From NCBI GenBank assembly GCA_003281405.1, contig QCCD01000005.1, positions 18,117-82,116 on the forward strand: a stretch of DNA of 64,000 bases. The letters run 5' to 3'. Both the position numbers and the translations under genes were made by a program. The notes below the pieces were generated by a model. The model saw only the letters and a program-made list of their open reading frames with translations, was not told the origin of the DNA and searched no databases. This DNA comes from Prochlorococcus sp. AG-347-K16 (GTDB lineage Bacteria; Cyanobacteriota; Cyanobacteriia; PCC-6307; Cyanobiaceae). How positions within the stretch are numbered: the first letter of the stretch is position 1; each line of letters opens with the position of its first letter. This document shows positions 1 through 11,167 of this stretch, piece by piece.

Positions 1-857
1 TCGATTTAAAAAATCAGGAAAATTCTGGAAATAGCCAGAAATTTTTATGTAAGGTTAAGAAGTCTATAAATTTCAAGGATCAATTAATTTATGTTGGAGA
101 CGAAGTAACGATTGAAAAAATTGATTTTAAAAGTAAACGAGCAATAATAACAAGTCTTAAAAAAAGAAAAAATCTTTTAATTAGACCCTCAGTTGCAAAT
201 ATTTCTAATATATACGTTACTTTTTCCGTTGAAGAACCAGAGTTAAATTTATCTCAAGTTAATAGATTTTTGATATCAGCAGAATCAATGGGAGTTGAAG
301 TCTCATTAGTTTTGACAAAGTGTGATTTAATTTCTGATAAAAGAAGATCATATCTACTTGATAAATTTGAGAAATGGGGTTACCAAGTAATAACTTTAAA
401 TTTTCAGAAATCTGATTGCTTTAAAAATTTATTAGCCGAGGTAAAGCAAAAGAAATGTTCAATTTTTATGGGTCCATCCGGAGTTGGCAAAACTACTTTG
501 TTAAATATGATTATTCCAGGTCTTCAAAATAGTACTTCTCCAGTTTCTAATAAAATTAAGAGAGGAAAAAATACTACTCGAAATGTTGAGTTATTTTCTT
601 TGTCGAATAAAAGTTACATTGTGGACACCCCTGGTTTTAATATGCAACCTCTAGATGTTGAGATTAAGTTGTTACCAAGTCTTTATTCAGAAATATATAA
701 ACAGGTAATCGAAGAAGGAACTAAGTGTAAATTTCGTAACTGCTTACATTTAAACGATGAGGGATGTAATTTAAATAAATCCTTCGAAAGATATTCTTTT
801 TATAAAGAAATGATTGAGTCTTCTAAGAGTCACTATTATCAAAACCAGGAAGATTGA
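1..857 (+). CDS. rsgA: Ribosome small subunit-dependent GTPase A (RsgA), 5' end truncated by window
   Basis: Frame of the 270..857 ORF is open upstream to the window edge. Walker [18 protein letters not shown] motif, circularly permuted GTPase order (TKCD before P-loop), C-terminal Cys/His zinc motif ([14 protein letters not shown]). Confidence 0.93.
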   Translation, partial: DLKNQENSGNSQKFLCKVKKSINFKDQLIYVGDEVTIEKIDFKSKRAIITSLKKRKNLLIRPSVANISNIYVTFSVEEPELNLSQVNRFLISAESMGVEVSLVLTKCDLISDKRRSYLLDKFEKWGYQVITLNFQKSDCFKNLLAEVKQKKCSIFMGPSGVGKTTLLNMIIPGLQNSTSPVSNKIKRGKNTTRNVELFSLSNKSYIVDTPGFNMQPLDVEIKLLPSLYSEIYKQVIEEGTKCKFRNCLHLNDEGCNLNKSFERYSFYKEMIESSKSHYYQNQED

Positions 858-1173
858 GATTTAATCCACCAGTTAAATCATTCATCCTTTCTTTCATAGT
901 TGTAGTTGATAATTCATGAGCTTTTTGAATAGCTTGTAGAATATTTTTCTCTATTTGTTCTTTATTTGCATTTAAGATATTTTCTTGTACTTCTACCTTT
1001 AAAGGAAGTTGGTTTCCACTAATCCAAACTTTTATCATCTCATCATCACTTGTGCCTTCAATCTCCATATTTTCAAGTTCATCTTGTAATTTTTGAGCAT
1101 CTTGCTGAATTTGTTTAGCTTTTTTAAAAGCTTCTGTAAGTTGTCCAAAGTTAGGAAGTCCAAAACCCGCCAT
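823..1173 (-). CDS. YbaB/EbfC family nucleoid-associated protein
   Basis: 116 aa, [40 protein letters not shown]...; typical YbaB length and pattern; adjacent to murB. Confidence 0.9.
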   Translation of the reverse strand: MAGFGLPNFGQLTEAFKKAKQIQQDAQKLQDELENMEIEGTSDDEMIKVWISGNQLPLKVEVQENILNANKEQIEKNILQAIQKAHELSTTTMKERMNDLTGGLNLNLPGFDNSDS

Positions 1174-1190
1174 TTTGTAAAAACGTTTCT

Positions 1191-2084
1191 TTAGTTAGGA
1201 TAGTCAAAACCAATCATTCTTACTTCCGGTTGCAAATAAATCCCTTTGTTTTGTAGTACTTTTTGTTGAATTACTGTTATTAATTCATAAATATCTTTTG
1301 AACTTGCTGAAGAAGTGTTAATTATAAAATTTGAATGCATTGTAGAAATTTCAGCACCGCCAATTTTAAATCCCTTTAAACCCATATCATCAATTAATTT
1401 TGCTGCATAATTATTTTCAGGATTTTTAAAAACACTACCAAAACTTGGTTGATGATATGGTTGTGTTTCTGTTTTTAATTTAAGATTATTTTTGGTTGTT
1501 TGAATTAATTTTTCTAGATTTCCATTAGGTTCAAAATGTAATCTTGCACTAATAATTGTTAAATCATTTCTTTGAAAAGAGCTAAATCTATACTCAAAAT
1601 TGATATCTTTTTTTTCAATTTCAAGTTTTTCAAGAGTTTTATTATTAATAACTTTTACGGAAATAAGATTTTTTGCTAGTGATAAATTACCTGTGCCAGC
1701 ATTCATATAAATTGCTCCTCCTAATGTTCCTGGAATTCCGACAGCCCATTCCCCTCCTTGCAATCCATTTTTAGCAAGAGAATTAGATAATGTTGGGAGC
1801 ATTACACCTGCTTCCGCTTCAATAATTCCTGAATATGGTTCAATCTTTAGTGATTTCAATTTTTTTGTACAAACAACTAAGCCTTTTATGAAAATATTAT
1901 TTATTAAAAGATTTGAACCTGCGCCAATTATTTGACATCTTTGTTTATTTAAATTAGCCCATTTTATTAGATATGAAAGTTCTTCAACGCTTCTTGGCTC
2001 AGCAAAATATTCAGCCACTCCTCCCACTTTTATAGTTGTATAACTACTTAAATTATAGTTTTCAGAAAAAATTTTTTTATTCAT
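1191..2084 (-). CDS. murB: UDP-N-acetylmuramate dehydrogenase
   Basis: FAD-binding motifs ([33 protein letters not shown]); next to murC. Confidence 0.96.
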   Translation of the reverse strand: MNKKIFSENYNLSSYTTIKVGGVAEYFAEPRSVEELSYLIKWANLNKQRCQIIGAGSNLLINNIFIKGLVVCTKKLKSLKIEPYSGIIEAEAGVMLPTLSNSLAKNGLQGGEWAVGIPGTLGGAIYMNAGTGNLSLAKNLISVKVINNKTLEKLEIEKKDINFEYRFSSFQRNDLTIISARLHFEPNGNLEKLIQTTKNNLKLKTETQPYHQPSFGSVFKNPENNYAAKLIDDMGLKGFKIGGAEISTMHSNFIINTSSASSKDIYELITVIQQKVLQNKGIYLQPEVRMIGFDYPN

Positions 2085-2104
2085 AAATTAGTTATTTATT
2101 TTAA

Positions 2105-3511
2105 TTATTTTTTTTCATTTAAAATTGACCAGAAATTATGACAATCACCAGCTCCCATATTCAAAATTAAATCACCTTTTTGAGTTAATTCGTAAAAATT
2201 CTTTGTAACTTCATAATAATTATTTATGTAACTAACATTTTTATTTTTTTTATAAATCAGATCAGTAATAATTTTCGAAGTAATTTTTTCTTCGTTTCCT
2301 TCTCCTGCTCCATAAATATTTGTTATGTAAATCACATCTGCTTTTGATAATTCTTCAGCGAATTCTTTATTAAATTGCTTTACTCGAGAATATCTATGAG
2401 GTTGAAATAAAGCAATTAATCTATTTTTTTGAAATTCATTATTATTTTTTTGCTTAATAAACAATCTTCCTAATTTAATAGTCTCTTTTATTTCGTTTGG
2501 GTGGTGTGCGTAATCATCATATATACTTCTTTCATCTATTTGGCCTCTAAATTCAAATCTTTTTTTTGGCAGTTTCAAATATTTTAAATTTTTCTTAATT
2601 TCTATAAAATCTACCCCTATCATTCTTGAAGCTGCTATTGCTGCGGTGATATTGGATAGATTGTGTAGTCCTGGAATTGGAATATTTAAATTACTTATAA
2701 AATTTCCATTTTCATAATATTTTCCAATTGTATACTTTGAATTAATTTCAGTCGGAATTATTGCATATGCTACGTTTTTAGCCGTAGAGTTTGACCACTG
2801 ACAATTAGAATGAAAATTTTTTCTTGAGATTTCACAATCAAAATTAAGTAATAATTTTTTAGAGTTATTAGCGAAACTTTTAAAAGAAGATATGACTTCA
2901 CTTAAATTAGAAAAGTGATCGCAATGATCAAAATCAATGTTATTGATTATTCCAATATCAGATTTATATTTGTCAATAGTCCCATCAGATTCATCAACTT
3001 CAGCTACTAAGTATTTTGTATTTTTTAAATGACAATTAGAGTTGTAAATAGGAATTATTCCTCCAGTTATTGAAGAAGAATTACGTGTACATAACTCAAG
3101 TATCGTAGAAAGAAATGTACTAGTTGAGGTTTTTCCGTGGCTGCCTGCTATCGCCAATGCAGTATAAGTTCGCATTAGCATTGCAAGTATCTCTGAACGA
3201 TGTTTTATTGATAAATTTTTTTCTTTGCAATACGAAAATTCTTCATTTTCTGGCTTGATCGCAGAGCTTACAACAAAATTAATCAATCTGTTGGTAAATT
3301 TTGAAGTAACAAATTCAATATTTTGTCGAACTTGAGAAGTAAAGATTACTGCACCTAGTTTCTCCAATTTATTAGTTTCATCGTTTTTAACTAAATCAGA
3401 TCCTGAAACTGAACAACCTTTTTTAAGTAAACCCATTGCTAATGCTGACATCCCAATGCCTCCGATCCCAATAAAATGAAAATGGCTTTTCAAAAGTAAT
3501 TTTTTATCCAA
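2105..3511 (-). CDS. murC: UDP-N-acetylmuramate--L-alanine ligase
   Basis: GIGGIGMSALA, AGSHGKTSTS, DDYAHHPNE, FQPHRYSR motifs. Confidence 0.97.
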   Translation of the reverse strand: MDKKLLLKSHFHFIGIGGIGMSALAMGLLKKGCSVSGSDLVKNDETNKLEKLGAVIFTSQVRQNIEFVTSKFTNRLINFVVSSAIKPENEEFSYCKEKNLSIKHRSEILAMLMRTYTALAIAGSHGKTSTSTFLSTILELCTRNSSSITGGIIPIYNSNCHLKNTKYLVAEVDESDGTIDKYKSDIGIINNIDFDHCDHFSNLSEVISSFKSFANNSKKLLLNFDCEISRKNFHSNCQWSNSTAKNVAYAIIPTEINSKYTIGKYYENGNFISNLNIPIPGLHNLSNITAAIAASRMIGVDFIEIKKNLKYLKLPKKRFEFRGQIDERSIYDDYAHHPNEIKETIKLGRLFIKQKNNNEFQKNRLIALFQPHRYSRVKQFNKEFAEELSKADVIYITNIYGAGEGNEEKITSKIITDLIYKKNKNVSYINNYYEVTKNFYELTQKGDLILNMGAGDCHNFWSILNEKK

Positions 3512-3703
3512 TGTTTATCTTTTACTTAAATCAAAATAACTTCTAGGTAAAATTTTGCTATTTTTTTTTTAAAAAAAAGTTTTTTTTTCTTGAATTAATA
3601 CAAAACTAGACTTATTTGCTTAATAAATCAAAAAAACCTTACGTTATTGCACAAAATTCAGTATGATCAGCAACTTAGGTTAATCATTTGGAAATTATTA
3701 GTT

Positions 3704-4726
3704 ATGACTTTGCGTGTTGCAATTAACGGCTTTGGCAGAATTGGTCGAAACTTTATGCGTTGTTGGCTCAGTAGAGGGGCTTACACTAATATTGAAGTAG
3801 TCGGAATTAACGTTACATCAGATCCTAAGACTAATGCTCACTTATTAAAATATGACTCAGTCCTTGGTCAACTTGATGGTGTTGATATTCAATATACTGA
3901 TGATACTTTTGTAATTAATAACAAGACAATTAAATGTTTCTCAGATAGAAACCCACTTAATCTCCCTTGGAAAGACTGGGGTGTAGATTTGGTTATTGAA
4001 TCTACTGGAGTATTTAATACAGACGTAGGTGCAAGTAAGCACTTAGAGGTAGGAGCAAAAAAAGTTATCTTAACTGCGCCGGGTAAAGGTGATGGCGTTG
4101 GTACTTTTGTAGTTGGAGTTAATGCTGATACATATAAACACAAAGATTACGATATTTTGAGTAATGCTAGTTGTACAACGAACTGTTTAGCTCCAGTAGT
4201 CAAAGTTTTAGATCAAACTTTTGGGATTAATAAAGGTTTGATGACTACAATTCATAGTTATACAGGTGATCAAAGAATTTTAGATAATAGTCATAGAGAT
4301 CTAAGAAGGGCTAGAGCCGCTGCTACAAACATCGTTCCTACTTCTACAGGAGCTGCAAAAGCAGTCGCTCTTGTATACCCAGAAATGAAAGGTAAATTAA
4401 CTGGAATTGCAATGAGAGTTCCAACTCCTAATGTATCAGCAGTAGATTTTGTTTTTGAATCTTCTAAATCTGTCACAGCTGAAGAAGTAAATAATGCTCT
4501 CAAGGAGGCATCTCAAAGTACAATGAAAGGCATTATTAAGTATGGAGATGAACCATTAGTGTCAAGCGATTATGCAGGTACCAATGAATCATCAATTGTA
4601 GATAGTGATCTTACTATGTGTATCGGAGATAATCTTGTAAAGGTCCTTGCATGGTACGACAATGAGTGGGGTTATAGTCAAAGAGTTGTAGATTTAGCAG
4701 AGATTGTCGCCAAAAATTGGGAGTAA
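3704..4726 (+). CDS. gap2: Glyceraldehyde-3-phosphate dehydrogenase (NAD(P)-type, gap2)
   Basis: [16 protein letters not shown]...; catalytic [15 protein letters not shown] track start (3647) is upstream; ATG at 3704 fits the family N-terminus. Confidence 0.97.
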   Translation: MTLRVAINGFGRIGRNFMRCWLSRGAYTNIEVVGINVTSDPKTNAHLLKYDSVLGQLDGVDIQYTDDTFVINNKTIKCFSDRNPLNLPWKDWGVDLVIESTGVFNTDVGASKHLEVGAKKVILTAPGKGDGVGTFVVGVNADTYKHKDYDILSNASCTTNCLAPVVKVLDQTFGINKGLMTTIHSYTGDQRILDNSHRDLRRARAAATNIVPTSTGAAKAVALVYPEMKGKLTGIAMRVPTPNVSAVDFVFESSKSVTAEEVNNALKEASQSTMKGIIKYGDEPLVSSDYAGTNESSIVDSDLTMCIGDNLVKVLAWYDNEWGYSQRVVDLAEIVAKNWE

Positions 4727-5713
4727 TTAAAAGTGTTTGAAAGGTGTGTTATTAAATAATTTGTTTTTTTGATTATCTTTAAATTCTATTGATGGTTCAC
4801 CATCAGTAAAAAAACCAATATCGTTAATATCTTTATCAAGTTTAGATAAATTTTCTGCCCATTTTTTGGGCAATGAGAAAACTAATTCATAATCTTCTCC
4901 TCCAAAAAAATAGTATTCGTCCCATTTATCTCCTTTAGGCCAATCCTTATCTTTAGGTATTTTTTCATAGTTTATGATCGCTTTGCAGTTGCTAGCTATT
5001 GCTAAATCTTGTAAGGCTTGAAATAGGCCATCACTGCTATCAGTACATCCTATTCTCCTTATATTTTTATTGGAGCGAGTTTTGAGGAGATTATTTAGAA
5101 AATTCGGGTAAACTCTAGGCCGACAAAAATGTTCAATAGACTTAATGATTAATCTTTCTTTAAGAGAAAATTCATTATCAAAATTAATTTTATTTTGTAT
5201 CAAAAATCCCAGTTTGCTAAGACCATGAATTCCTGTAGTTAAGATTATATCTCCTGGTTTACAAGCGTTTCTTCTTAATTCAAGCTCACCTTGAATTCCA
5301 AAAGCCGTAATTGAAATGATTTTTTCATTCCCCTTTGAGCAATCTCCCCCTAGAATCAATCCGCCATATTCTTTTAATGCTTTATTTATTCCTTTGTATA
5401 CTTCTTCAACCCAAATCCACTCAGTTCTAACAGGTAGAACTAGGCTTATTGTAATACCAATAGTTTTCTTGCTTCCACTAGATAATAGGTCAGAGATGTT
5501 GCTTACAACTGCTTTCCAACCAAGGTCTTGAGGACAAATACTAATGTCATTGAAATGAACATTTTCCACTAAAGAATCAGTATTAACAAGTAAATTTTCA
5601 TTTTTAGTTTTGATTAAAGCGCAATCATCTGAAACTTGATTTTTAGGCATAAATTTTCCTAGCCTATTTATTAATTCTTTTTCCCCTATATCTTCTAATA
5701 TTTCTTTATGCAT
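4727..5713 (-). CDS. thiL: Thiamine-monophosphate kinase
   Basis: DDCALI, NTDSLVENVHF, GGDCSKG, GCTDSSDGL, GGEDYELVF motifs. Confidence 0.95.
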   Translation of the reverse strand: MHKEILEDIGEKELINRLGKFMPKNQVSDDCALIKTKNENLLVNTDSLVENVHFNDISICPQDLGWKAVVSNISDLLSSGSKKTIGITISLVLPVRTEWIWVEEVYKGINKALKEYGGLILGGDCSKGNEKIISITAFGIQGELELRRNACKPGDIILTTGIHGLSKLGFLIQNKINFDNEFSLKERLIIKSIEHFCRPRVYPNFLNNLLKTRSNKNIRRIGCTDSSDGLFQALQDLAIASNCKAIINYEKIPKDKDWPKGDKWDEYYFFGGEDYELVFSLPKKWAENLSKLDKDINDIGFFTDGEPSIEFKDNQKNKLFNNTPFKHF

Positions 5714-6797
5714 TTAATTTGAGGTTTTCAATCCCTTCTAAAACATCAATTGAAATTATTGTGTCATCTTTAGTAAGTTCTTCTAGAACATCAAATCCAT
5801 CTACAACGTAACCAAAGGCAGCATTCCTTCCGTCAATTAAATTGCGACCTGCTGGATTTAATTCTGCTTCATATAAAAAGAAGAAAAATTGCGATGACCC
5901 ATCATCAACTGCGGCATTCGAATGGGACCATCCTAGAGTGCCAAGTGTTGCAAAAGGTAATGTTGGCGTTTCTGTGTAAAGACCTAAATCTTCAAAAGTT
6001 TGATTATAAAAAGTATCTTTTTCATTAGGAATTCTAATTTCTAAGGGAACGTGACGTTCTTCATTTGTTTCAGGATCTATGTATCCAATATCTTCACCAA
6101 TTGGATCACCTGTTTGCAGCACAAAAAATTCTTCTGCCCTGTTTATAGGTAAATCTTTGTAGAAGTTTTTTGAAGATAAATCAACAAATGCTCCTGCTGT
6201 AAGTGGCGCGTTAAATCCATCAACAATAGCTTGCATATCTCCTTTGGAGGTTTTTATATTGACTTTTGCTCTGCCCAGTAATCTTGGTAAATTATCAAAT
6301 TCCTGAGGAATAGAGTATGGAAATTCAGTTGGTAAAAAATATTCTTCTAATCCACCTATTTTATCTAAGGCATTTCTTCTGGTTGCTATAAATGAGTATT
6401 TATCCTTTGATTTAGAGTAGTCTTGAAGACTATCAAAATTTTCTTTGAGTTCCAAAAATGTCTTTTCGGCAATTTTCGTTTTATCGTTGGGTAATTCTTT
6501 AATAATTTTACTCTGGTATTTTTTTAGTAAAGATTGACATTTTGTAACAGTTTTCGTAAGAGCGGGCCATCTTCCTCCTCTTACGAGATCACTAGTTTCT
6601 TCCAGTTTGTGTTGAATCTCTTGCAACTCAACTTGCTTGATAGGAAGAGCGTTTCTGAGGATTGCATTAGGGTCTTTTACTGCATTTCCAGTAGGTAAAT
6701 CAGCTAGTACTTGAATCGGTTTAAAGAGAAAAACCTGTAAAATTACAATTGATAGGATTAAAAAAAGTTTGTTCTGATTTGATAAGAATTTTTGCAT
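5706..6797 (-). CDS. Cyclophilin-type peptidyl-prolyl cis-trans isomerase, secreted/thylakoid-lumen type
   Basis: N-terminal hydrophobic signal, helical N-domain, then cyclophilin-like domain ([52 protein letters not shown]). Confidence 0.88.
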   Translation of the reverse strand: MQKFLSNQNKLFLILSIVILQVFLFKPIQVLADLPTGNAVKDPNAILRNALPIKQVELQEIQHKLEETSDLVRGGRWPALTKTVTKCQSLLKKYQSKIIKELPNDKTKIAEKTFLELKENFDSLQDYSKSKDKYSFIATRRNALDKIGGLEEYFLPTEFPYSIPQEFDNLPRLLGRAKVNIKTSKGDMQAIVDGFNAPLTAGAFVDLSSKNFYKDLPINRAEEFFVLQTGDPIGEDIGYIDPETNEERHVPLEIRIPNEKDTFYNQTFEDLGLYTETPTLPFATLGTLGWSHSNAAVDDGSSQFFFFLYEAELNPAGRNLIDGRNAAFGYVVDGFDVLEELTKDDTIISIDVLEGIENLKLNA

Positions 6798-6840
6798 AGC
6801 ACTCTTGCAGGTTTATGATCCTTGGGGATGTAATACAGGA

Positions 6841-7401
6841 ATGATTTCCAGTAACGATTTTCGCACAGGTACCACCATCGAATTGGATGGACAAGTTTGG
6901 CGTGTTGTAGAATTTCTACATGTCAAGCCTGGTAAGGGTTCTGCTTTCGTGCGAACAAAATTAAAATCAGTTCAAAGCGGCAACGTGGTTGAAAAAACTT
7001 TTCGAGCCGGAGAATCAGTACAGCAGGCTATCCTTGAGAAGTCTAACCTGCAGCACACTTATGTGGAGTCTGGTGATTATGTTTTTATGGATATGACAAG
7101 TTTTGAAGAGACAAGACTCTCCTCTGAACAAATTGGTAAAGGCGCAAAGTATTTGAAAGAGGGAATGGAGGTTAATGTAATTTTCCATAATGGTAAAGTT
7201 TTAGAAGTAGAACTTCCAATATCTATCACTTTGAAAGTTACAGAGACTGATCCTGGAGTTAAAGGTGATACTGCTAGTGGGGGCACGAAACCAGCTATTC
7301 TAGAAACAGGTGCTCAAGTTATGGTTCCTTTATTTATTTCTGTGGGAGAAATGATTAAAGTTGATACTCGTAATGACAGTTATCTTGGACGTGAAAATTA
7401 A
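6841..7401 (+). CDS. efp: Elongation factor P
   Basis: [42 protein letters not shown]; conserved C-terminal [28 protein letters not shown] at 6841 preferred to track start 6805. Confidence 0.97.
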   Translation: MISSNDFRTGTTIELDGQVWRVVEFLHVKPGKGSAFVRTKLKSVQSGNVVEKTFRAGESVQQAILEKSNLQHTYVESGDYVFMDMTSFEETRLSSEQIGKGAKYLKEGMEVNVIFHNGKVLEVELPISITLKVTETDPGVKGDTASGGTKPAILETGAQVMVPLFISVGEMIKVDTRNDSYLGREN

Positions 7402-7907
7402 TGGCTATGAAATTAGATCATGAAGACTTAAATCACTTAATAGATAAGATCTCTACAAGTGATATACAAGAGTTCTCGCTAGAGGGAGAAGATTTTAAAC
7501 TCGAAATAAAAAGAAATTTATTTGATCAGAAACAAGTTATTAATAATTCAGTTTCTAATACTTCATTCGATAAGCAAATTATTGCAAATCAAAAACCGAT
7601 AAATGATAACATCCCAGTCGCTAATGAGCCTGAAGCACCTCAGGTAGCCCCTCCAGGGCGTTCTGACCTTATTGAAATTACTTCTCCTATGGTTGGGACA
7701 TTTTACAGGGCTTCAGCGCCTGGTGAGGAGCCATTCGTCGAAGTAGGAAATAACGTTAAGGTTGGTCAAACTATATGTATTTTGGAAGCTATGAAATTAA
7801 TGAATGAAATTGAATCTGAGTTTAATGCTGAAATAGTAGAGATTCTCGTCGAAAATGGTACACCAGTAGAATTTGGCCAAGTTTTAATGCGTGTTAAGCA
7901 GTCTTGA
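7401..7907 (+). CDS. accB: Biotin carboxyl carrier protein of acetyl-CoA carboxylase
   Basis: Biotinylation motif CILEAMKLMNEIE; follows efp directly. Confidence 0.97.
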   Translation: MAMKLDHEDLNHLIDKISTSDIQEFSLEGEDFKLEIKRNLFDQKQVINNSVSNTSFDKQIIANQKPINDNIPVANEPEAPQVAPPGRSDLIEITSPMVGTFYRASAPGEEPFVEVGNNVKVGQTICILEAMKLMNEIESEFNAEIVEILVENGTPVEFGQVLMRVKQS

Positions 7908-8918
7908 ATTGTTACTCATTTCTACAGCAGCCTTTATCGCCTCAATCATGCTCTGAGATTGAGCAATTCCTTTGCCAGCAATATCAAATCCTGTTCCATG
8001 ATCTGGAGATGTTCTTATAAAAGGTAAACCGATTGTGGTATTTACTGAGTAATTAAGAGCTATTACCTTCATTGGTATTAAACCTTGATCATGATACATA
8101 GCAAGAATGCCATCATGCTTTTCAGCTTTTTTGTCACTCCAAGCTTTTACGGAAGAATTCCAGCAGCTATCTGGTGATAAAGGGCCTAATAATTCAATAT
8201 TTCTATTCTTTTTTTTCCATGTAATTAATGCATCATTAAGCCAATCTTTTTCTTCATGGCCTAAAATCCCTTCTTCGCCGGCATGAGGGTTTAATCCTGC
8301 CACTTTTAAAGTAGGTTTATCAATATAGGTATTACAAAAATCTTTAAAAAGATCTAATTTAGAGTGGATTAATTCTTTAGTTAATTTCTTGGGAACCTCA
8401 CAAAGTGCTATGTGGGTTGTGGCTAGTAGAGTATTAAATCTCCAACCTGTAATTGGTGATTTTGCTGTGAATAACATTCCAACGTTTTTTACTCCACATG
8501 ATTTTGCTAGTACTTCAGTTTGACCAGAGAAGTCATGACCTGCTAGAGACCATGATTTCTTGCAAATTGGTCCAGTTACAAGTGCTGAATCGGGATATTG
8601 TTTTACAATTTCTATTGCTTTTTTTAAATATTGGAAACTTGAATCGCCGTAACTTGATTTAGGGTCATTATTTGATGAAGAAATTTCGAGATCATGTATC
8701 TTTAAATTTTTGGGATTTGTAAGGTTTTCTAATCCTAAGGATCTAAGGTGTTCATATGTATTTTGTAGATTTTTTTTTGATCCAACTAATTTAAATTCAA
8801 TATTTTTTGGTATTTCATAAGAACAAAGTGCTTTTAAGATTATTTCGGGTCCAACACCTGACTCATCTCCTACGCTTATTACTACCTTCAATGGTTTATT
8901 TGTATTTTGAAAATTCAT
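7884..8918 (-). CDS. pdxA: 4-hydroxythreonine-4-phosphate dehydrogenase
   Basis: GDESGVGPEI, AGLNPHAGEEG, MYHDQGLIPMK, RTSPDHGTGFDIAGKG motifs. Confidence 0.95.
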   Translation of the reverse strand: MNFQNTNKPLKVVISVGDESGVGPEIILKALCSYEIPKNIEFKLVGSKKNLQNTYEHLRSLGLENLTNPKNLKIHDLEISSSNNDPKSSYGDSSFQYLKKAIEIVKQYPDSALVTGPICKKSWSLAGHDFSGQTEVLAKSCGVKNVGMLFTAKSPITGWRFNTLLATTHIALCEVPKKLTKELIHSKLDLFKDFCNTYIDKPTLKVAGLNPHAGEEGILGHEEKDWLNDALITWKKKNRNIELLGPLSPDSCWNSSVKAWSDKKAEKHDGILAMYHDQGLIPMKVIALNYSVNTTIGLPFIRTSPDHGTGFDIAGKGIAQSQSMIEAIKAAVEMSNNSRLLNTH

Positions 8919-8938
8919 AAAAATTTTAGATTTATTTT

Positions 8939-9817
8939 TTAACTATTTAGATAGCAATTTTTTAAGCCTTTTTTATAATTTTTATAAATTAGTTGATATC
9001 CGAGGGTTTCGCATAAAAGTTTATTCGAAACTTTTCTATTTTCCATCCAAAAAGATTGAGCTATAGGTGACAATTCCTCTTTTGCCTCTTCAAATAATAT
9101 TGGCTTAGGCATTGTTAAACCAAGTAAATCGTAGCAAAATTGAATAACCTCTATCTGAGAACAGGGTTCATCATCTGCAATATTAATAATTTGGTAAAAC
9201 TTTAAGGAATTTTTGTTATGTAGTAGATAGATAATTGCATTTGCAATATCAGCAACATGAATTCTCGAAAATACCTGATTCTTTTTTGAAATAACACGAA
9301 TTTTTTTATTTTTAATTGCCTCAAAAGCGGATCTTCCAGGTCCATAAATACCCGGTAACCTAAAAATTTGTACAGGCAAACCAGATTCAATCCATTCTTT
9401 TTCACAATTTAACCTCCTATAACTGCGTTTTTGAAAGGGTTTTGGTTCATTAATTTCAGAAACCCAATCACCCTTGGTATTCCCGTAAACTCCTGTTGTA
9501 GATAAATAGCCAACCCATTCTAGGGACAAACTTTTTAGTTTATTTTTAAGACTTTTTAATACTGGATCATTTCCATTGTTGTCGGGAGGTATGCAACTAA
9601 GAATATGTGTTACTCCATCAAAAATTTTTGCGTCAGGAACCACACCGTTTTCACTGTCGAAAACAAAACTATTCGGATCACTGCTTATAGATCTTGAGCT
9701 TGTTAAGACAGTACAACCGAATTTTTTAATAGTTTTTGCAAAATAACTACCGGTGTAACCACATCCTAAGATTAAAAATTTATTTTTATTTCCGATTAAG
9801 CTTGCAGGCTTCTTCAT
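8939..9817 (-). CDS. NAD-dependent epimerase/dehydratase-like (SDR) protein
   Basis: N-terminal FLILGCGYTGSYFAK Rossmann motif, STTGVYG, RLPGIYGPGRS. Confidence 0.85.
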   Translation of the reverse strand: MKKPASLIGNKNKFLILGCGYTGSYFAKTIKKFGCTVLTSSRSISSDPNSFVFDSENGVVPDAKIFDGVTHILSCIPPDNNGNDPVLKSLKNKLKSLSLEWVGYLSTTGVYGNTKGDWVSEINEPKPFQKRSYRRLNCEKEWIESGLPVQIFRLPGIYGPGRSAFEAIKNKKIRVISKKNQVFSRIHVADIANAIIYLLHNKNSLKFYQIINIADDEPCSQIEVIQFCYDLLGLTMPKPILFEEAKEELSPIAQSFWMENRKVSNKLLCETLGYQLIYKNYKKGLKNCYLNS

Positions 9818-9849
9818 ATTGGCTTAAAGTAGTACAAATGTATTAATTT

Positions 9850-10080
9850 ATGATGAAGACAGCTCTTAAGCCTGATTTAAAATCAAAAACTTTCTGGATT
9901 AGCAAAAGTTATCCTCGTCTTGAAGAGAAAGAAATTAGTTTAATTAATTTTAAATTCTACCAAAAATTATTTGTTTTTCTTCTCGCATTTTCGACAATTT
10001 TAATATTTCCAGAATCCCCAAAAGAATTGGAAAGTATATGTGAGAGTTATAACTCTAGAAAAATATGTAATGTTTGGTAG
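9850..10080 (+). CDS. Hypothetical small protein with one hydrophobic segment
   Basis: 76 aa ORF in the gap between flanking genes; ends exactly before the next gene. Confidence 0.5.
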   Translation: MMKTALKPDLKSKTFWISKSYPRLEEKEISLINFKFYQKLFVFLLAFSTILIFPESPKELESICESYNSRKICNVW

Positions 10081-10482
10081 TCAAGCTGCTTTATATTCTG
10101 ATTCATCTTTTTCGTAATTTTTATTTTTTACTTTAAAATTAGGATTAGCCCATTGCAGTAATCTAATAGCTAACCTTAAATCTCCCTCTAACCAAGCTCT
10201 TATAGCCATTGCTCTTCGAGGATCATAAAATTTTTGCCTTCTATACCAATACAAAGCATTTTCATCTGATTTATCTCCATTACAGGAAAGACATGCAGGG
10301 ACACAGTTTTCTGTTGTACTCAAGCCTCCTTGGCATCTTGGTATTACATGGTCAATAGATTCAGATGGTTTTCCGCAATATATACAACTTTTTCCCGTAA
10401 ACCTATGAATAGATTTTCGCCATTTTCTCAATCTGAACTTAGGACATAAATCCTCTAAAAACACCGCATCATCAATATGCAT
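10081..10482 (-). CDS. HNH endonuclease family protein
   Basis: CIYCGKPSESIDHVIPRCQGGLSTTENCVPACLSCNGDKSD: CxxC...DH...N...CxxCN HNH zinc pattern. Confidence 0.92.
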   Translation of the reverse strand: MHIDDAVFLEDLCPKFRLRKWRKSIHRFTGKSCIYCGKPSESIDHVIPRCQGGLSTTENCVPACLSCNGDKSDENALYWYRRQKFYDPRRAMAIRAWLEGDLRLAIRLLQWANPNFKVKNKNYEKDESEYKAA

Positions 10483-10646
10483 TCAGAATATTTATTTAAA
10501 TAAATAATGGCTTGAATATATTAAAAGTCAATAATTACTAACAATTTTTAGGGTAAATTTGCTAGTAGAAATATGTTTTAGTGTGTTTAGATACAAAATA
10601 GTATTTAGTAAATTTGGAAAAAATTATTATCTTTTTAAAAACTTGA

Positions 10647-11111
10647 CTAATAACTATATCTATCAAGTGTTTCATTAGTAAATTCTTCATTAATTTCTTT
10701 ATTAGTTTTTTCTAATTCTTTTTCTAATTTTATTTTTTTGTTTTCTCTATTTTGTGCTTCTTTTTCTTTTCTTTTTTTTTCTTTTTGTAGATCTCTTTCT
10801 AGTTGCCTGTTTGGATGCAGAGCATCTAAGTATTCAACGCAATAGCTGAAGTTTTCTCTATCTCTTATGACTGACTCAGTAATTTGCGCTGCTGCTTGTT
10901 TAGGCGAGACTTTAAAAAATCCTCCTTTTTGCTTTTTGATATATGTATATGCTGCATCCCAACTACTTTCATGATCATTTCCACCATCTCTCATAGTACA
11001 GAAAATTTCTGCTCCAAATGAACCTGCATTTACTTTAGAGGTACTAAAGAATATAGGAGTGAATAATCCAAGAGCTAATAAAATTAAATTTTTTTGCTTA
11101 AATCTTTGCAT
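10647..11111 (-). CDS. Secreted hypothetical protein with charged C-terminal helix
   Basis: 154 aa, signal-like N-terminus, basic/acidic coiled tail KKRKEKEAQNRENKKIKLEKELEK. Confidence 0.7.
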   Translation of the reverse strand: MQRFKQKNLILLALGLFTPIFFSTSKVNAGSFGAEIFCTMRDGGNDHESSWDAAYTYIKKQKGGFFKVSPKQAAAQITESVIRDRENFSYCVEYLDALHPNRQLERDLQKEKKRKEKEAQNRENKKIKLEKELEKTNKEINEEFTNETLDRYSY

Positions 11112-11167
11112 TAAACTTTTTTCTTCATATTTAAAATATCTTTTTTTGTGAATATGTCTATAGAAAT

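Noticed and set aside
3889-4143. Minus-strand ORFs inside gap2 (also 4291..4503)
   Set aside because: Antisense shadows of a highly conserved CDS; no independent features.
10081-10482. HNH endonuclease considered as a mobile intron/homing element
   Set aside because: Stand-alone gene between intact neighbours with no intron or duplicated target sequence seen.
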